A stretch of 64,000 bases of DNA from Aricia agestis. Its lineage: Eukaryota; Arthropoda; Insecta; Lepidoptera; Lycaenidae. The position numbers and the translations under genes are program-made. The notes below the pieces were generated by a model. That model was given only the letters and a program-made list of their open reading frames with translations. It did not search any database and had not been told where the DNA came from. The stretch spans positions 5,897,501 through 5,961,500 of the forward strand of contig NC_056425.1 in the NCBI RefSeq assembly GCF_905147365.1, given 5' to 3'. Of the stretch, positions 32,701-38,855 are shown piece after piece (the stretch's first letter is position 1; each line of letters opens with the position of its first letter).

Positions 32701-35097
32701 CTGAGCAAAAACACGATATCTTAAAATATTTTTCTCGATAGAAAAAAATTACAAAGATGCATCTAATTTTCACAAATTTTTCATTTATTGCCATAACCGT
32801 GCATTGAACTAAATTAATATTTTAAGACATTGTATAAAATTATATCATTGAGATATCGACCTACCGGATTTTTAAAATCTATATATATAAAACTCAAAGG
32901 TGACTGACTGATTGTCATAGTGATCTATCAACGCACAGCCCAAACCACTGGACGGATCGGGCTGAAATTTGGCATGCAGGTAGATGTTATAACGTAGGCA
33001 TCCGCTAAGAAAGGATTTTGATAAATTCCAACACTAAGGGGTTCAAATAGGGGATGAAAGTTTGTATATAATAATAATTCTTAACGCGAGCGAAGCCGCG
33101 GGCAAAAGCTCGTGTTGTATATTTATCGAGTTTTTGAGAAAAAACTAATTTGGCGATGAATCCGCGTCGTTCTTTTTCACCTGGCATATGAAAGACGGGC
33201 GTGAGTGTAAAGAGAGAAGGACGATGGTTAATTTTTGGGGTTAGTCGCCCTCTTAATAATACGAAGTGTCAACGTCGCTACATCGCAGTTAGCGGGGGCG
33301 CCGGGCGTCGTGACGTAATTATGTCCTGATTTCCCGCTACGCCAGAGGGCAGGATTTCCAGGAAAAACCTCCAATACCTTTCTCGAAATATATCTCTATT
33401 GAAGCCACGCTATTTAAAACGTACAATAAAATATTATTTGAATAGAAATGATGATATTAATGTAACAAAAAAATTTTAATACCTCGATCGTGGAGTAGAC
33501 ACAATAGCTGATTTTCAATTGTTAAGTGACAGTCGGGTGTCACTTGGGGATTGATGGGTTAGTTCTAATAATAGTTATTTAATTTTAAATATTATAAGTA
33601 GTTTATTATTACATAATATATTATGCTACATGACGTCCGCAACCACCAGCCTACCTAGCATACGCCAACGAGATATCTCACTCTACATGTTTTCTCGATG
33701 TTTGATGGTTTGTCTCTTCATTTCTATTGACCCTAGCATGACCAACATTTTTTCTCGCGTAGATCTATCATCGAAATAACACATTTTTATAGAGGTTGGT
33801 CGAGATAATGTCGAGATTTTGACATTATGAGACGAGTAACTACTCGTCTCATAATGACAAAATTTAATTATCTCGAGAGTGAGATATCTCGTTGGCGTAT
33901 GCTAGGTAGGCTGGCGTCAAAACGAGTTTATCGCTCGGTAGCCGTTCATTTTGGGATAAAAGCTATTCCATGTCCTTTCTATAGGGGCGCAAGGTATTTT
34001 TATACCGAATTTCATCAAAATCAATTCAGCAGTTTAAGCGTGAAGCGGCAACAGATAGACAGACTCACTTTCACATTTATAATATTAGTATGGATAATAT
34101 TTTGACGTAGGAGAGACAATCTTCGGCATCTTCGGCCTGTTTCGCCGAGTGAGTGAGTTTACCGAAGGCCCTACCCTTTTCCCTTCCCTACCCTATTACC
34201 CTATTCCCTCTTAAAAGGCCGGCAACGCACATGCAGCTCTTCTGATGCTGCGAGTGTCCATGGGCGACGGAAGTTGCTTTCCATCAGGTGACCCGTTTGC
34301 TCGTTTGCCCCCTTATTTCATAAAAAAAAAATCCTTCCCTACCCTCCCCTATTCCCTTCCTCACCCTCCCCTATCACCCCTTAAAAGGCCGGCAACGCAC
34401 CTGCAGCTCTTTTGATGCTGTGAGTGTCCATGGGCGACGGAAGTTGCTTTCCATCAGGTGACCCGTTTGCTCGTTTGCCCCCTTATTTCATAAAAAAGAT
34501 AGATGTACCCAAAAAAATTAAGCTTTTACTAATGTAGATCTCTGTGATCGAAGTGGTTAAAGGAGCGAGTACACTGAGACGGGCCGTGCCGGGGCTCAGC
34601 GTGCCGGGGCTCATCGCAAAAATCCGCCTCCATACAATTTGTATGGATGCGGAAATCCGCTGCGCCCCGACACAGTGTGCGATACGCGCATCCGCTTCCA
34701 TACAAATTGTATGGAGGCGGATTTTTGCGATGAGCCCCGGCACGCTGAGCCCCGGCACGGCCCGTCTCAGTGTGCTCACTCCTTAGGTGTGAAGCGGTAA
34801 CAGACAGACAGACACATTTTCGCATATATAATATTAGTAAGGATTAATATTATGTAATATATCATTAGACGTTCTCCCACAGGTCTCCTAAGCGGCATGC
34901 TAGGGCGTTGCTTCTTCAAACGTTGCTACGATCTCTTCGGCGAGATGATGGATGCCCTGGCCCTGCTGAACGGCGCCATTAACTTCGTCCTGTACTGTGC
35001 CATGTCCAAGCAGTTCAGGACCACCTTCCGACAGATCCTGTGGCGGGAGAAGCCCAGGGCGAGCTCGCAGACGGAACTGCAGACGACTTATGTGTAA
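14479..35097 (+). CDS. Myosuppressin/FMRFamide-type neuropeptide GPCR, six coding exons
   Basis: Joined exons are 14479-14724, 17140-17298, 18677-18813, 23123-23225, 29921-30281 and 34883-35097, giving about 406 residues, the usual size for insect peptide receptors. All five introns are GT-AG and the phases (0,0,2,0,1) match across every junction. Helices lie near residues 76-98, 110-134, 149-174, 194-214, 246-274, 316-336 and 355-377. Visible landmarks are LAVAD (Asp119), WRYLAIK in place of DRY, Pro259 in helix 5, TEFPQG (Pro331) in helix 6 and LNGAINFVLY in place of NPxxY. TDRTTRML before helix 6 and SKQFRTTF after helix 7 are hallmarks I know from Drosophila DmsR receptors. The family couples myosuppressin-like or FMRFamide-like peptides to G proteins at the plasma membrane. 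The exons are clearly GC-richer than their introns. It could be a paralogue rather than the myosuppressin receptor itself. The GPCR call is firm; the ligand is inferred. Confidence 0.9.
14725..15780. other. Receptor intron 1, first part
   Basis: Begins with donor GTATGT. Unique-looking AT-rich DNA; no element with clear ends. Intron 1 runs to 17139. Confidence 0.6.
15781..16374 (+). mobile_element. Helitron-like element Z, copy 2 (intron 1)
   Basis: GAACGCGCTAATCTCAG, CTACTGGTCCGATTTG and AGATAGCCCATTTATTGAGG match Z1 and Z3. It ends with CCGTGTGGGTCGCTAG. A hAT-like element at 16077-16341 splits it near the 3' end. Confidence 0.65.
16077..16341. mobile_element. hAT-like element Y, copy 1, inside Z2
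   Basis: The ends CAGTGACGGATTAA and TTAATCCGTCACTG are perfect inverted repeats. The flanks TTAATACC (16069-16076) and TTTATACC (16342-16349) match at seven of eight bases. It contains GATGCCCTAAGC and GCCCCCTCAGACGT, shared with copy 2 at 20250. Confidence 0.85.
16427..16520. repeat. Degraded fragment of foldback element F
   Basis: AGAGGGCGCTACTA, GAATATTAACAAAAACGTTG and CCTATGCTGGTGCTG parallel 11575-11715. Confidence 0.55.
16566..16711. mobile_element. Palindromic element with 57-base perfect arms
   Basis: Left arm 16566-16622 and right arm 16655-16711 are reverse complements by eye (starting TTTTCGTTTTCGCTTCG), with a 32-base spacer. Confidence 0.85.
16963..17079 (+). mobile_element. 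SINE family A, 5'-truncated copy
   Basis: Starts at CCTTAAAAGGCCGGCAATGC, keeps CATGGGCGACGG and AGGTGACCCGTTTGCTCG, and ends in TAAAAAAAA. It lies 60 bases before receptor exon 2. Confidence 0.8.
17140..17298 (+). CDS. Receptor exon 2: rest of helix 1, helix 2
   Basis: Acceptor ATCTTTCAG ends at 17139 and donor GTGAGT starts at 17299. The 53 codons (phase 0 on both sides) carry FGTLANALN of helix 1, the TRRDL intracellular turn, LAVAD of helix 2 and MLEYVPFSIYRYL. A degraded SINE tail ends about 60 bases before the exon. Confidence 0.9.
17371..18148. mobile_element. Three tandem inverted-repeat elements M with shared ends (intron 2)
   Basis: Units run about 17371-17530, 17530-17986 and 17986-18148. 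Unit ends resemble AGTTGATTCATAGGCAG and its complement, with GACCTA near the tip and CAAACCCAGC in the body. The junctions are the 12-base palindromes GATGGTACCATC (17523-17534) and GATAGTACTATC (17980-17991). Further members: 23231-23402 and 53957-54660 (interrupted); one-ended fragment 29812-29872. Confidence 0.7.
18477..18508. repeat. GA-rich microsatellite in intron 2
   Basis: GAGAGAGAGAGAGAG with small breaks; the intron 2 acceptor is about 170 bases further on. Confidence 0.8.
18677..18813 (+). CDS. Receptor exon 3: first outer loop, helix 3
   Basis: The acceptor is TTTCCAG (ends 18676). The donor GTGAGT at 18814 splits a Lys codon (phase 2). The exon encodes the outer loop, PYSWAVFMLFHMHF and helix 3, ending in WRYLAIK at the inner face. 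There is no Cys at the outer end of helix 3, where most class A receptors have one. Confidence 0.9.
18842..19080 (+). mobile_element. tRNA-derived SINE C (intron 3)
   Basis: GCCGCCTCCGTGGTCCAGTG (A-box-like) and GTGGGTTCGATCGCCC (B box) form a tRNA-like head, followed by a body with GTGATCGGCTCCTGATT and CATCTGTCTCTTGTTAA. It starts 28 bases after exon 3. Confidence 0.6.
19081..19542. other. Intron 3 DNA, nothing recognised
   Basis: AT-rich; TTAGTTAAAAATGTAATACTA at 19353 is the inverse of sequence at about 19070, so a small inverted repeat spans roughly 19065-19380. Confidence 0.45.
19543..19693 (-). repeat. LTR-leader-like repeat L, copy 2
   Basis: TGTGGCGGTACCCACAATTC, ATCGCGCTATCGAAGTTTC and GGAAGATCTTCCTTT match 39485-39650. 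Shorter than copy 3. Confidence 0.5.
20052..20236. mobile_element. Palindromic element N, copy 2
   Basis: Outer arms CTCCACTCGGGCTAACTTG / CAAGTTAGCCCGAGTGGAG; the inner arms ATTGACTCCCTGTCAAAAAC and CTTGTCATTTTCCATATAA resemble 6058-6243. Confidence 0.78.
20250..20693. mobile_element. hAT-like element Y, copy 2, interrupted
   Basis: The ends CAGTGACGGATTAA and TTAATCCGTGACTG are flanked by AGTATAGC at 20242-20249 and 20694-20701 (exact 8-base duplication). Split by a second hAT-like element at 20365-20649. Confidence 0.88.
20365..20649. mobile_element. hAT-like element inside Y2
   Basis: The ends CAGGGGCTCCCAA and TTGGGAACCCCTG are inverted repeats. CCCTAGGC (20357-20364) and CCTTAGGC (20650-20657) are the duplicated target with one change; the uninterrupted Y1 copy reads CCCTAGGC once. 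285 bases, non-coding. Confidence 0.87.
21120..21540. mobile_element. Helitron-like end carrying a palindrome insertion
   Basis: CACTCAAGCAGTTTGGGCGT, GAAGAGGGTAACAGACAGAC before the palindrome and ACAGACACACTTTCGCATTG, ATATTAGTAAGG after it form a split standard end. Confidence 0.5.
21210..21389. repeat. Perfect 180-base palindrome made of two 83-base inverted-repeat units
   Basis: Arms of 90 bases meet at 21299/21300 with no spacer. Each half (21216-21298 and 21301-21383) is itself an element with ends TCGTAGGATGATTTGATAAA and its complement, so two copies lie head to head, separated by TA. The interior contains two TTTTCGCGAAAA-like palindromes. Confidence 0.9.
21541..22918. other. Intron 3 DNA with few recognisable elements
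   Basis: An inverted pair, GATACAGCGCAAGAAACC (21985) and TTTCTTGCACTGTATC (22024), marks a small palindrome. At 22569 ACTAGCTGTCCTGGCAAACA is a minus-strand Helitron-like R terminus without a clear partner. Confidence 0.45.
22919..23050. mobile_element. Inverted-repeat element V, copy 3 (damaged)
   Basis: GGGCCTGCTTCACCAC, CTTACTTGACAGATAGAGTA and GAACCTGTCAAAAAAGTTGT match 51303-51436; the right end is lost. It stops about 70 bases before exon 4. Confidence 0.6.
23123..23225 (+). CDS. Receptor exon 4: helix 4
   Basis: The acceptor is CTCTCCAAG (ends 23122) and the donor is GTGAGT at 23226. The G at 23123 completes the split Lys codon. 34 codons follow, with the hydrophobic run LAILCSFLLPPVLCIPSYF forming helix 4. 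An inverted-repeat element begins inside or just after the donor, at about 23231. Confidence 0.88.
23231..23402. mobile_element. Element M, copy at the exon 4 splice donor
   Basis: TACCATCGAATAAATTGATT starts within the donor GTGAGT (23226-23231). GGCAGATGACGGACCT at the left pairs with AGGCCATCTGCC at the right. The right end is CTCTGATTGTAC. Confidence 0.65.
23403..24235. other. Intron 4 DNA; partial repeats only
   Basis: 23578-23640 is the inverse of 12737-12799. 23525-23560 keeps a broken M-type end (TATCGGCAGATGATG). The rest is unrecognised. Confidence 0.5.
24236..24575. mobile_element. Inverted-repeat element (CAGGGTGCAATTAAACC ends)
   Basis: TACAGGGTGCAATTAAACCT and its complement at 24556-24575 continue into CTTCCTGCCAA / TTGGCAGGAAG. 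Non-coding body with a short GC-rich patch. Confidence 0.85.
24651..24850. mobile_element. Inverted-repeat element (GGGTTGCACCAG ends)
   Basis: CTGGGTTGCACCAGCTAAC and CTGGTGCAACCCAACC form the ends. Inside are repeated TTAACTTTAACT words and the pair ATGGCGTCCTT / AGGACGCCAT. Confidence 0.8.
24851..25590. other. Intron 4 DNA, AT-rich, nothing recognised
   Basis: No element ends or open frames worth naming. Confidence 0.5.
25591..25810. mobile_element. Inverted-repeat element X, copy 1
   Basis: CAGCCTACATAGCATACGCC and GGCGTATGCTAGGTAGGCT are the ends; GAGATATCTCACTCT and its complement follow. Copy 2 is at 33647-33913. Confidence 0.85.
25811..26761. other. Intron 4 DNA; an open stretch that is probably not a gene
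   Basis: 26367-26771 is open on the plus strand for 134 codons but has no recognisable domain, ends in CATACATACATACATA repeats, and lies in an intron. Confidence 0.5.
26762..27126 (+). mobile_element. Helitron-like element
   Basis: AAATTAGAGTGTCTGTTTGT, TGTCTGTCTGTCTGTCTG, a T-rich middle, then GCGGACGAAGTCGCGGGCAA and CAGCTAGT. The GACGAAGTCGCGGG hairpin next to CTAG is the diagnostic part. Confidence 0.65.
27202..27482 (-). mobile_element. Retroposed fragment with 12-base target duplication
   Basis: TTACATCGCTTT occurs at 27190-27201 and again at 27483-27494. On the minus strand the insert ends in a run of A after GAGCACCACGGG, as a 5'-truncated LINE or SINE would. It sits in a second Helitron-like sequence starting at 27127. 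Confidence 0.75.
27495..27969. other. Rest of a Helitron-like element; open frame without support
   Basis: 27453-27896 is open for 147 codons but mostly spans repeat sequence; no domain is seen. Confidence 0.45.
27970..28260 (+). repeat. Dispersed repeat S, copy 2
   Basis: AACTTGAGAGGTGTCAAGGG at the start, two partly duplicated CGCCAT..GACGC segments (near 28073 and 28130), and GTCGAGGTCAAATATCG towards the end, inverse to 5543-5712. Confidence 0.55.
28311..28502. repeat. Dispersed repeat Q, copy 2
   Basis: Same word order as 4736-4922 (CGCATACGTCTAGCCGCACG, GGTTTATTTTCGTTACG). Confidence 0.65.
28503..28641. mobile_element. Inverted-repeat element U, copy 1
   Basis: TAAGGCTGTGTTTCCACCAG and GTGGTGGAAACGCAGCCTA are the ends; AATAGAATCGC / GCGATTCTATT are inner arms. 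Copy 2 is at 50992-51154. Confidence 0.83.
28642..29065. other. Intron 4 DNA with small repeat pieces
   Basis: CTCCTCCTTTTTGGAAGTCG and TTTTGCCATTTGGCTACGGA are ends of dispersed lepidopteran repeats; no complete element is delimited. Confidence 0.4.
29066..29396 (+). mobile_element. SINE family A copy 3 (intron 4)
   Basis: Full length: CGTGGGAGAGCCATGCTTCG to a 12-base A tail. 525 bases before exon 5. Confidence 0.88.
29688..29797. mobile_element. Inverted-repeat element
   Basis: TTGAGACTCAAAGAATCGTA and ATTGTTTGAGTCTCAAAAC are the ends; GTCCTACTCTAACA / TGTTAGAGCAGGAC form inner arms. Confidence 0.7.
29921..30281 (+). CDS. Receptor exon 5: second outer loop, helix 5, third inner loop, helix 6
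   Basis: The acceptor is CGAATTTCAG (ends 29920). The donor GTGAGT at 30282 splits a Gly codon (phase 1). The 120 full codons hold a cysteine-free outer loop, helix 5 (Pro259), a basic third inner loop rich in Lys/Arg, then TDRTTRML and helix 6 with TEFPQG. Confidence 0.92.
30306..30773. mobile_element. Inverted-repeat element 25 bases after exon 5
   Basis: CTTCGATCACTAATATACAA with GATACACAGTCC is repeated in reverse complement at 30739-30772. The interior is AT-rich with no coding signal. Confidence 0.78.
30774..31511. other. Intron 5 DNA, AT-rich, nothing recognised
   Basis: Contains a 16-base T run at about 31030; no element ends are visible. Confidence 0.5.
31512..31741. mobile_element. 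GC-rich inverted-repeat element
   Basis: ATTTACACTCGCG and CGCGAGTGTAAAT are the ends, and CGAG flanks both sides. The body is unusually GC-rich with many CTCGCGGC words and a half-way copy of the same end (GTTTACACTC). Confidence 0.75.
31742..32429. other. Intron 5 DNA; two near-repeats
   Basis: CATACTGGGTTGAATTTAGG (32268) and TATACTGGGTTAAATTTCGG (32384) recur about 115 bases apart, each followed by AACCTACCC. No gene. Confidence 0.45.
32430..32570. mobile_element. GC-rich palindromic element
   Basis: GGGAGATTGCAGACGACA and its near complement, then CGAGTCTGCGGCGCCCATAC with CAGTCGGCA in perfect inverted pairing around a GC-rich loop at about 32493-32511. Confidence 0.8.
32571..33256. 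mobile_element. TTAA-flanked (piggyBac-type) non-autonomous element
   Basis: TTAA at 32571-32574 and 33253-33256 flank the ends GGGGGCGACTAACC and GGTTAGTCGCCCTC (13 of 14 pairs). It hosts a Helitron-like insert at 32880-33115 and starts directly next to the previous palindrome. Confidence 0.8.
32880..33115 (+). mobile_element. Helitron-like element inside the TTAA element
   Basis: TATATATAAAACTCAAAGGT, CCACTGGACGGATCGGGCTG and ATCCGCTAAGAAAGGATTTT; ends with GCGAGCGAAGCCGCGGGC. A minus-strand relative lies at 45616-45893. Confidence 0.72.
33647..33913. mobile_element. Inverted-repeat element X, copy 2, with extra hairpin
   Basis: Matches 25591-25810 but carries additional bases around 33821-33860, where CATTATGAGACGAGTA (33823-33838) and its perfect complement (33841-33856) are separated by two bases. 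Confidence 0.83.
33914..34103. mobile_element. Helitron-like end
   Basis: AAATCAATTCAGCAGTTTAA, then CAGACAGACTCACTTTCACA-like and ATATTAGTATGGA. The start is uncertain. Confidence 0.45.
34104..34497 (+). mobile_element. SINE family A copy 4 with a second 3' half
   Basis: 34104-34330 has an internal deletion in the head but a normal tail. 34331-34497 then repeats only the C/T block and 3' half (GGCCGGCAACGCACCTGCAG to the A run), giving a tandem one-and-a-half copy. Confidence 0.8.
34561..34782. mobile_element. GC-rich foldback element before exon 6
   Basis: Arms of about 85 bases begin AGGAGCGAGTACACTGAGAC and its near complement, with CGTGCCGGGGCTCA twice in each arm and the small palindrome CCATACAATTTGTATGG. 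The spacer is about 34649-34704. It is inserted into a Helitron-like end that resumes with GAAGCGGTAACAGACAGACA. Confidence 0.82.
34883..35097 (+). CDS. Receptor exon 6: helix 7, C-terminal tail and stop
   Basis: The acceptor CTCCCACAG ends at 34882 and TAA is at 35095-35097. It encodes the third outer loop (CFFKRC), helix 7 (MMDALALLNG, INFVLY), the amphipathic stretch SKQFRTTF and a short tail ending in TTYV, which fits a class I PDZ ligand (T-x-V at the C-terminus). A Helitron-like end stops about 40 bases before the exon. Confidence 0.92.
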
Positions 35098-35130
35098 ACT
35101 TTAATTGGCAACCCTAGTAGGCATGGTCAC

Positions 35131-35396
35131 TATACAGGATGTAACAAAACTAAGTGATGATGCTTTAGGATATTGTGTATGGGTCCCCTGTAGCTCACTG
35201 TGATAATAGCGGCGCTGAAAGAGTAACTTTTTTATTTTTATTTTGTATGGCAAAATTCATGAAGCTCGGGCGCTTGTCTATACAAATAACAAAAAATGGT
35301 TCTTTCAGCGCTGCTGCTTTTACAGCGAACTCCATACAGGGGACCTATACACATCCTAAAGTATTACTTATCACTAAGTTTTGTTACAACTTGTAG
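35131..35396. mobile_element. Inverted-repeat element T, copy 3, in the receptor 3' UTR
   Basis: TATACAGGATGTAACAAAAC begins 34 bases after the stop codon and ends at TTTTGTTACAACTTGTA. Arms also carry GCGCTGAAAGA / TCTTTCAGCGC. Confidence 0.8.
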
Positions 35397-35418
35397 AAGT
35401 GGTTCCTTTCTACGGAAG

Positions 35419-35424
35419 AATAAA
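35419..35424 (+). terminator. Candidate poly-A signal for the receptor mRNA
   Basis: AATAAA lies 322 bases after the stop codon; a second one is at 35620-35625. If used, the 3' UTR would contain the whole inverted-repeat element at 35131-35396. Confidence 0.45.
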
Positions 35425-35437
35425 GAAGAATTTCATC

Positions 35438-35547
35438 ACAAGCTTAGCATAACAACATAAGAAACGGGGAAAAATTCGACATACTGACAGATTTTGTCAG
35501 TATGTCGATTCTTTCCCGTTTCTTATGCTGTTATGCTATAAGCTTGT
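35438..35547. mobile_element. Palindromic element after the receptor gene
   Basis: ACAAGCTTAGCATAACA and TGTTATGCTATAAGCTTGT close a hairpin whose inner stem is CGACATACTGACA / TGTCAGTATGTCG. Confidence 0.78.
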
Positions 35548-35928
35548 ACTCTGTAGGTGTATTCTTTGAGAAGGGTTTTCTAGGATAAAAAGGATTTGTA
35601 AGGGCCCTATGAGAATGTAAATAAAATATGAATATTGACGGAGTCCTATATAAATATGAACTAATAATTTTACATGATACAGTCAATAAACTGTATCATG
35701 TATAAAATTAACTATTAACGGTTTCAGTCCAATGTAAGAGGTTTTTAATTTCGTCTTTACTAAGTCAAGAAACTTATTAGCTGTTGTATATAAATGCCTT
35801 ATGTTTGAGTTACGCAACTGTCTGTTAGTTCTTTCGTAATAAAATATAATAATTTTTACTTACGTACAATAAAACAACAGATAAAATTATTATTTATCGA
35901 AATTTTGTAAAATTGATAATTCTTTAGT

Positions 35929-36180
35929 GCCTTATCACACTGGCGATTAGCGAGCGATTTGAAAGCGACGCGACTGCGTCGTCGCGGCGTGGCGTGGACG
36001 CCATTTTGTACCTCGTCTACACAGATTATTATTATATATGTTATAGTAGACTCGTCTATAAGGGAGTGACGTCAGAATCCGTTTTGCTGCTGAGTGTCCA
36101 AAACGCCGAAGGCAAGCTGCGTGCACGCCGCGCAATCGCGTCGCTTTCAAATCGCTCGCTAATGGCCAGTGTGATAAGGC
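35929..36180. mobile_element. Inverted-repeat element (GCCTTATCACACTGG ends)
   Basis: GCCTTATCACACTGGC plus ATTAGCGAGCGATTTGAAAG and the complement at the right, with a GC-rich subterminal region (GCGACGCGA). 252 bases. Confidence 0.83.
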
Positions 36181-37377
36181 CCTTAATGTGTATTGTCTGA
36201 ACGCATGAATAAATCATTATTATAATTTTCTGAAAGTCTCATGTAAGTCCTAAGTAATTCATCACTATAAGACGTATCCATAATCCACATCCACATCTGG
36301 ATCCGCATAATATGGACGCTGTTAAGCATATTTTGTGTATCATCCCTCAAAAAATTACGTATTAAGTTAAGAATTCAGTCATGTTCTTTAAATGATATAG
36401 AATAAGACTGCATTCATAACTCAACAAAAATTGTTGAGGGTAACACAAATGCTTAACAGCGACCATATTATAATAACAAAAAGGTAAATATAACAAAGGT
36501 TGATTCAAATAAATTGTATCACGAGAATATATTCTCGCACCAAAGAAAAATAAATTGAATATCTCACAGTAAAATTTCCTCTTTTATCTATAAATGTCTG
36601 TCTTTTATAAAGATCTCAGTTTTTTACTACTGTGTGGAGAGAATTTGAAGACATTAGTGGATGAATCGGGTAAGTATAACAATTTTAAAACTGTCATTTT
36701 TTGCGTAAATGGAGGCTTTAGGGCCGGGAAATTGAAAACGGAAAAAACGGGAAAATTGCTATTTGAGTGAATGACTAGCGCGTTCACTGAATAAAAATAT
36801 TTCATTGGGTGACTAAAGGCCAACTCTTCAAGTTGTTGATTGTAACTTTTAACGTCAAAACTAAAGGCCAACTCGTCATGTCTTTGATTGTAAATTAAAT
36901 GGTTTTATTTGATGAATTCGCTAGTCATTCAATCAAATAGCAGATTTAACCAGATGACTGCGACATAATATATAAAAATACTTAATTATGTAAGATATAA
37001 TAATTTAAATAGCTATTATAAATATGTGGAAAATATACGAATCTGTTACAGCATTTATAGTCAATATATTGTATAATTTTTGTAATATTTTTAGTTTACG
37101 ATTGTATAAAATAACGTTAAATAATTATATTAATTATTATTATTGTTAATCTACAATATATCATTACTAAAAGAAATAAATGTTTGTAATAGTTTTGTGT
37201 TATTTTGTTCCATTGATATATTCCTTACACTCAATTCAACACTTTTACAAAGCTCAGTATGGACTACAACGGTAAATAATTATTTAGATTTTCTTGTTTA
37301 TCTTATTTAGAACAGTATAACCATACTGTGGTACAGTGCTCCCAAAGTGATAATGCGCATAGAAATTTTTGTAATTT
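36181..37377. other. No gene; one weak inverted-repeat element
   Basis: CTATTTGAGTGAATGACTAG (36750) pairs imperfectly with CTAGTCATTCAATCAAATAG (36924-36943); between them CTAAAGGCCAACTC occurs twice. The rest is AT-rich and unrecognised. Confidence 0.5.
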
Positions 37378-37500
37378 TTCGGCAACGATCGTATTTCCCG
37401 AGCGTCGGAAGACGTCGCTGCAAGCGCTGTTTTAAACTTAACTTTAAGAAAAACAGCGCTTTGCAGCGACGTAGAGGCGCCTGACGTTGCTTGGACGTTA
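37378..37500. mobile_element. Palindromic element
   Basis: GACGTCGCTGCAAGCGCTGT and ACAGCGCTTTGCAGCGACGT flank a short AT spacer; the outer parts TTTCCCGAGCGTC and GGCGCCTGACG are imperfect. Confidence 0.7.
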
Positions 37501-37508
37501 CCATGGTC

Positions 37509-38071
37509 TAAGGTTTGATTCAGACCGCGATGCGTAGATGCATTTCTAAATTAGTATGGATTTAAACTTTTTTAAACGGGACTTAACGCGATTTATTTAA
37601 ATAGTAATGCTACTACGAGTACATACTTTTTACACACACGGCCGTGTTGCAACGGCCGTGGTCACGTAGGTACTGCAGGAGCGCGACGTCTTCGTTTCCA
37701 CCGGGCGGTTGTTGTGTGTCGCAGTGAACCTACTGACTTTCAGTGTATTGGAACACAAATATTGGACAACTCGAGGGTAGTCGTAGAACAAACCGCCCGG
37801 TGCAAATGAAGACGTCGCGCTCCTGCAGTCCGCTTCGGCCGTTGCAACACGGCCGAAACGTCGAGAAAAAGTATGTACTCGTAGTAGCATTACTACTAGA
37901 ATAAGTCGCGTTAAGTCCCGATTAAAAAAGTTTAATTATAATGCAACGCGAAAGTTTAAAATAGTATGGATTTGACAGATTCGCAAGACGTCTGGCGCAA
38001 TTTAAATCTGTCAAATCCATACAAATTTAGAAATGCATCTACGCGTCGCTTTACGGTCTGAATCAACCCTT
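37509..38071. mobile_element. Inverted-repeat element W, copy 1, interrupted
   Basis: TAAGGTTTGATTCAGACCGC and CGGTCTGAATCAACCCTTA are the ends; GTAGATGCATTTCTAAATT is subterminal on both sides. It hosts a TTAA element at 37562-37935. The uninterrupted relative is 52974-53140. Confidence 0.83.
37562..37935. mobile_element. TTAA-flanked element inside W1
   Basis: TTAA at 37562-37565 and 37932-37935. Ends ACTTTTTTAAACGGGACTTA and the complement of ACTTTTTTAATCGGGACTTA. Long inner arms carry GCTACTACGAGTACATAC, GGCCGTGTTGCAACGGCC and GCAGGAGCGCGACGTCTTC. Confidence 0.82.
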
Positions 38072-38634
38072 AGCAACGTGTTGAATTGAGTCACTACTCA
38101 CTGGTCACGTCGCGGTCGCGATGGCTTCCCGCTAGCACTTATTGACGGACCGGCGACAGCGTACATCCACGGGCTATAAGATATTTACTTTACTATTCTA
38201 TTTCCTTTGAAGTTGAACAAGGTGCAAAATGCAAAGTGCATTGTTTAGAACGTTTCATAGATTCGGGTGTTTTAGTGATTACGAGTAATGTACTTACGTT
38301 TTCCTTTAGACTTGTATTTCTGCTGATTTCCTCACTGATTTTATCGTATTCATTTATCACTTGGAAACCGTATATTTTACCGGGGGAAATATTTATTGTC
38401 TTTGTCCTCAAACAGTCTATCATAATAATTACTTAATTTCTTCACAGTACATGGTTTGTACGTGATATGTTAATAGAATTACATAGTAAGTAGTAACATC
38501 TGGTCAGAGATATTTATGATGGCATGTCGTCCACATCAGCACATTATATGGAGACACTGCATTAGTAATATTAGCATGTTATGCCAATGAGTACTTATAA
38601 TATTATAGCGCAGAAATATAATAGCATTTATGTT
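38072..38634. other. No gene recognised
   Basis: The 66-codon open stretch at 38236-38436 has a hydrophobic middle but no support from context or motif. Confidence 0.45.
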
Positions 38635-38842
38635 TTTTGTATGGGCAAATTCATGATTTTCATGATTTTTTATATCTAAACACAATTTTTTTTTAATTAA
38701 CTCTTTCGGCGCTGCTACTTGCACAGTGAACTAAGGGACTCATACATGCCCTAAACTTTAGGGTTAAAAGAAGTGATAATACTTTAGGCTCTAAACTATT
38801 ATCACTTCCTTATGTTTACTTTTATTACATTGTAGGTATATA
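38635..38842. mobile_element. Inverted-repeat element T, copy 4 (degraded)
   Basis: GGCGCTGCTACTTGCACAGT and AGTGATAATACTTTAGG recall T1-T3, but the left end is missing and the right end (TTTTATTACATTGTA) is altered. Confidence 0.55.
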
Positions 38843-38855
38843 CATTATCTTTTTA

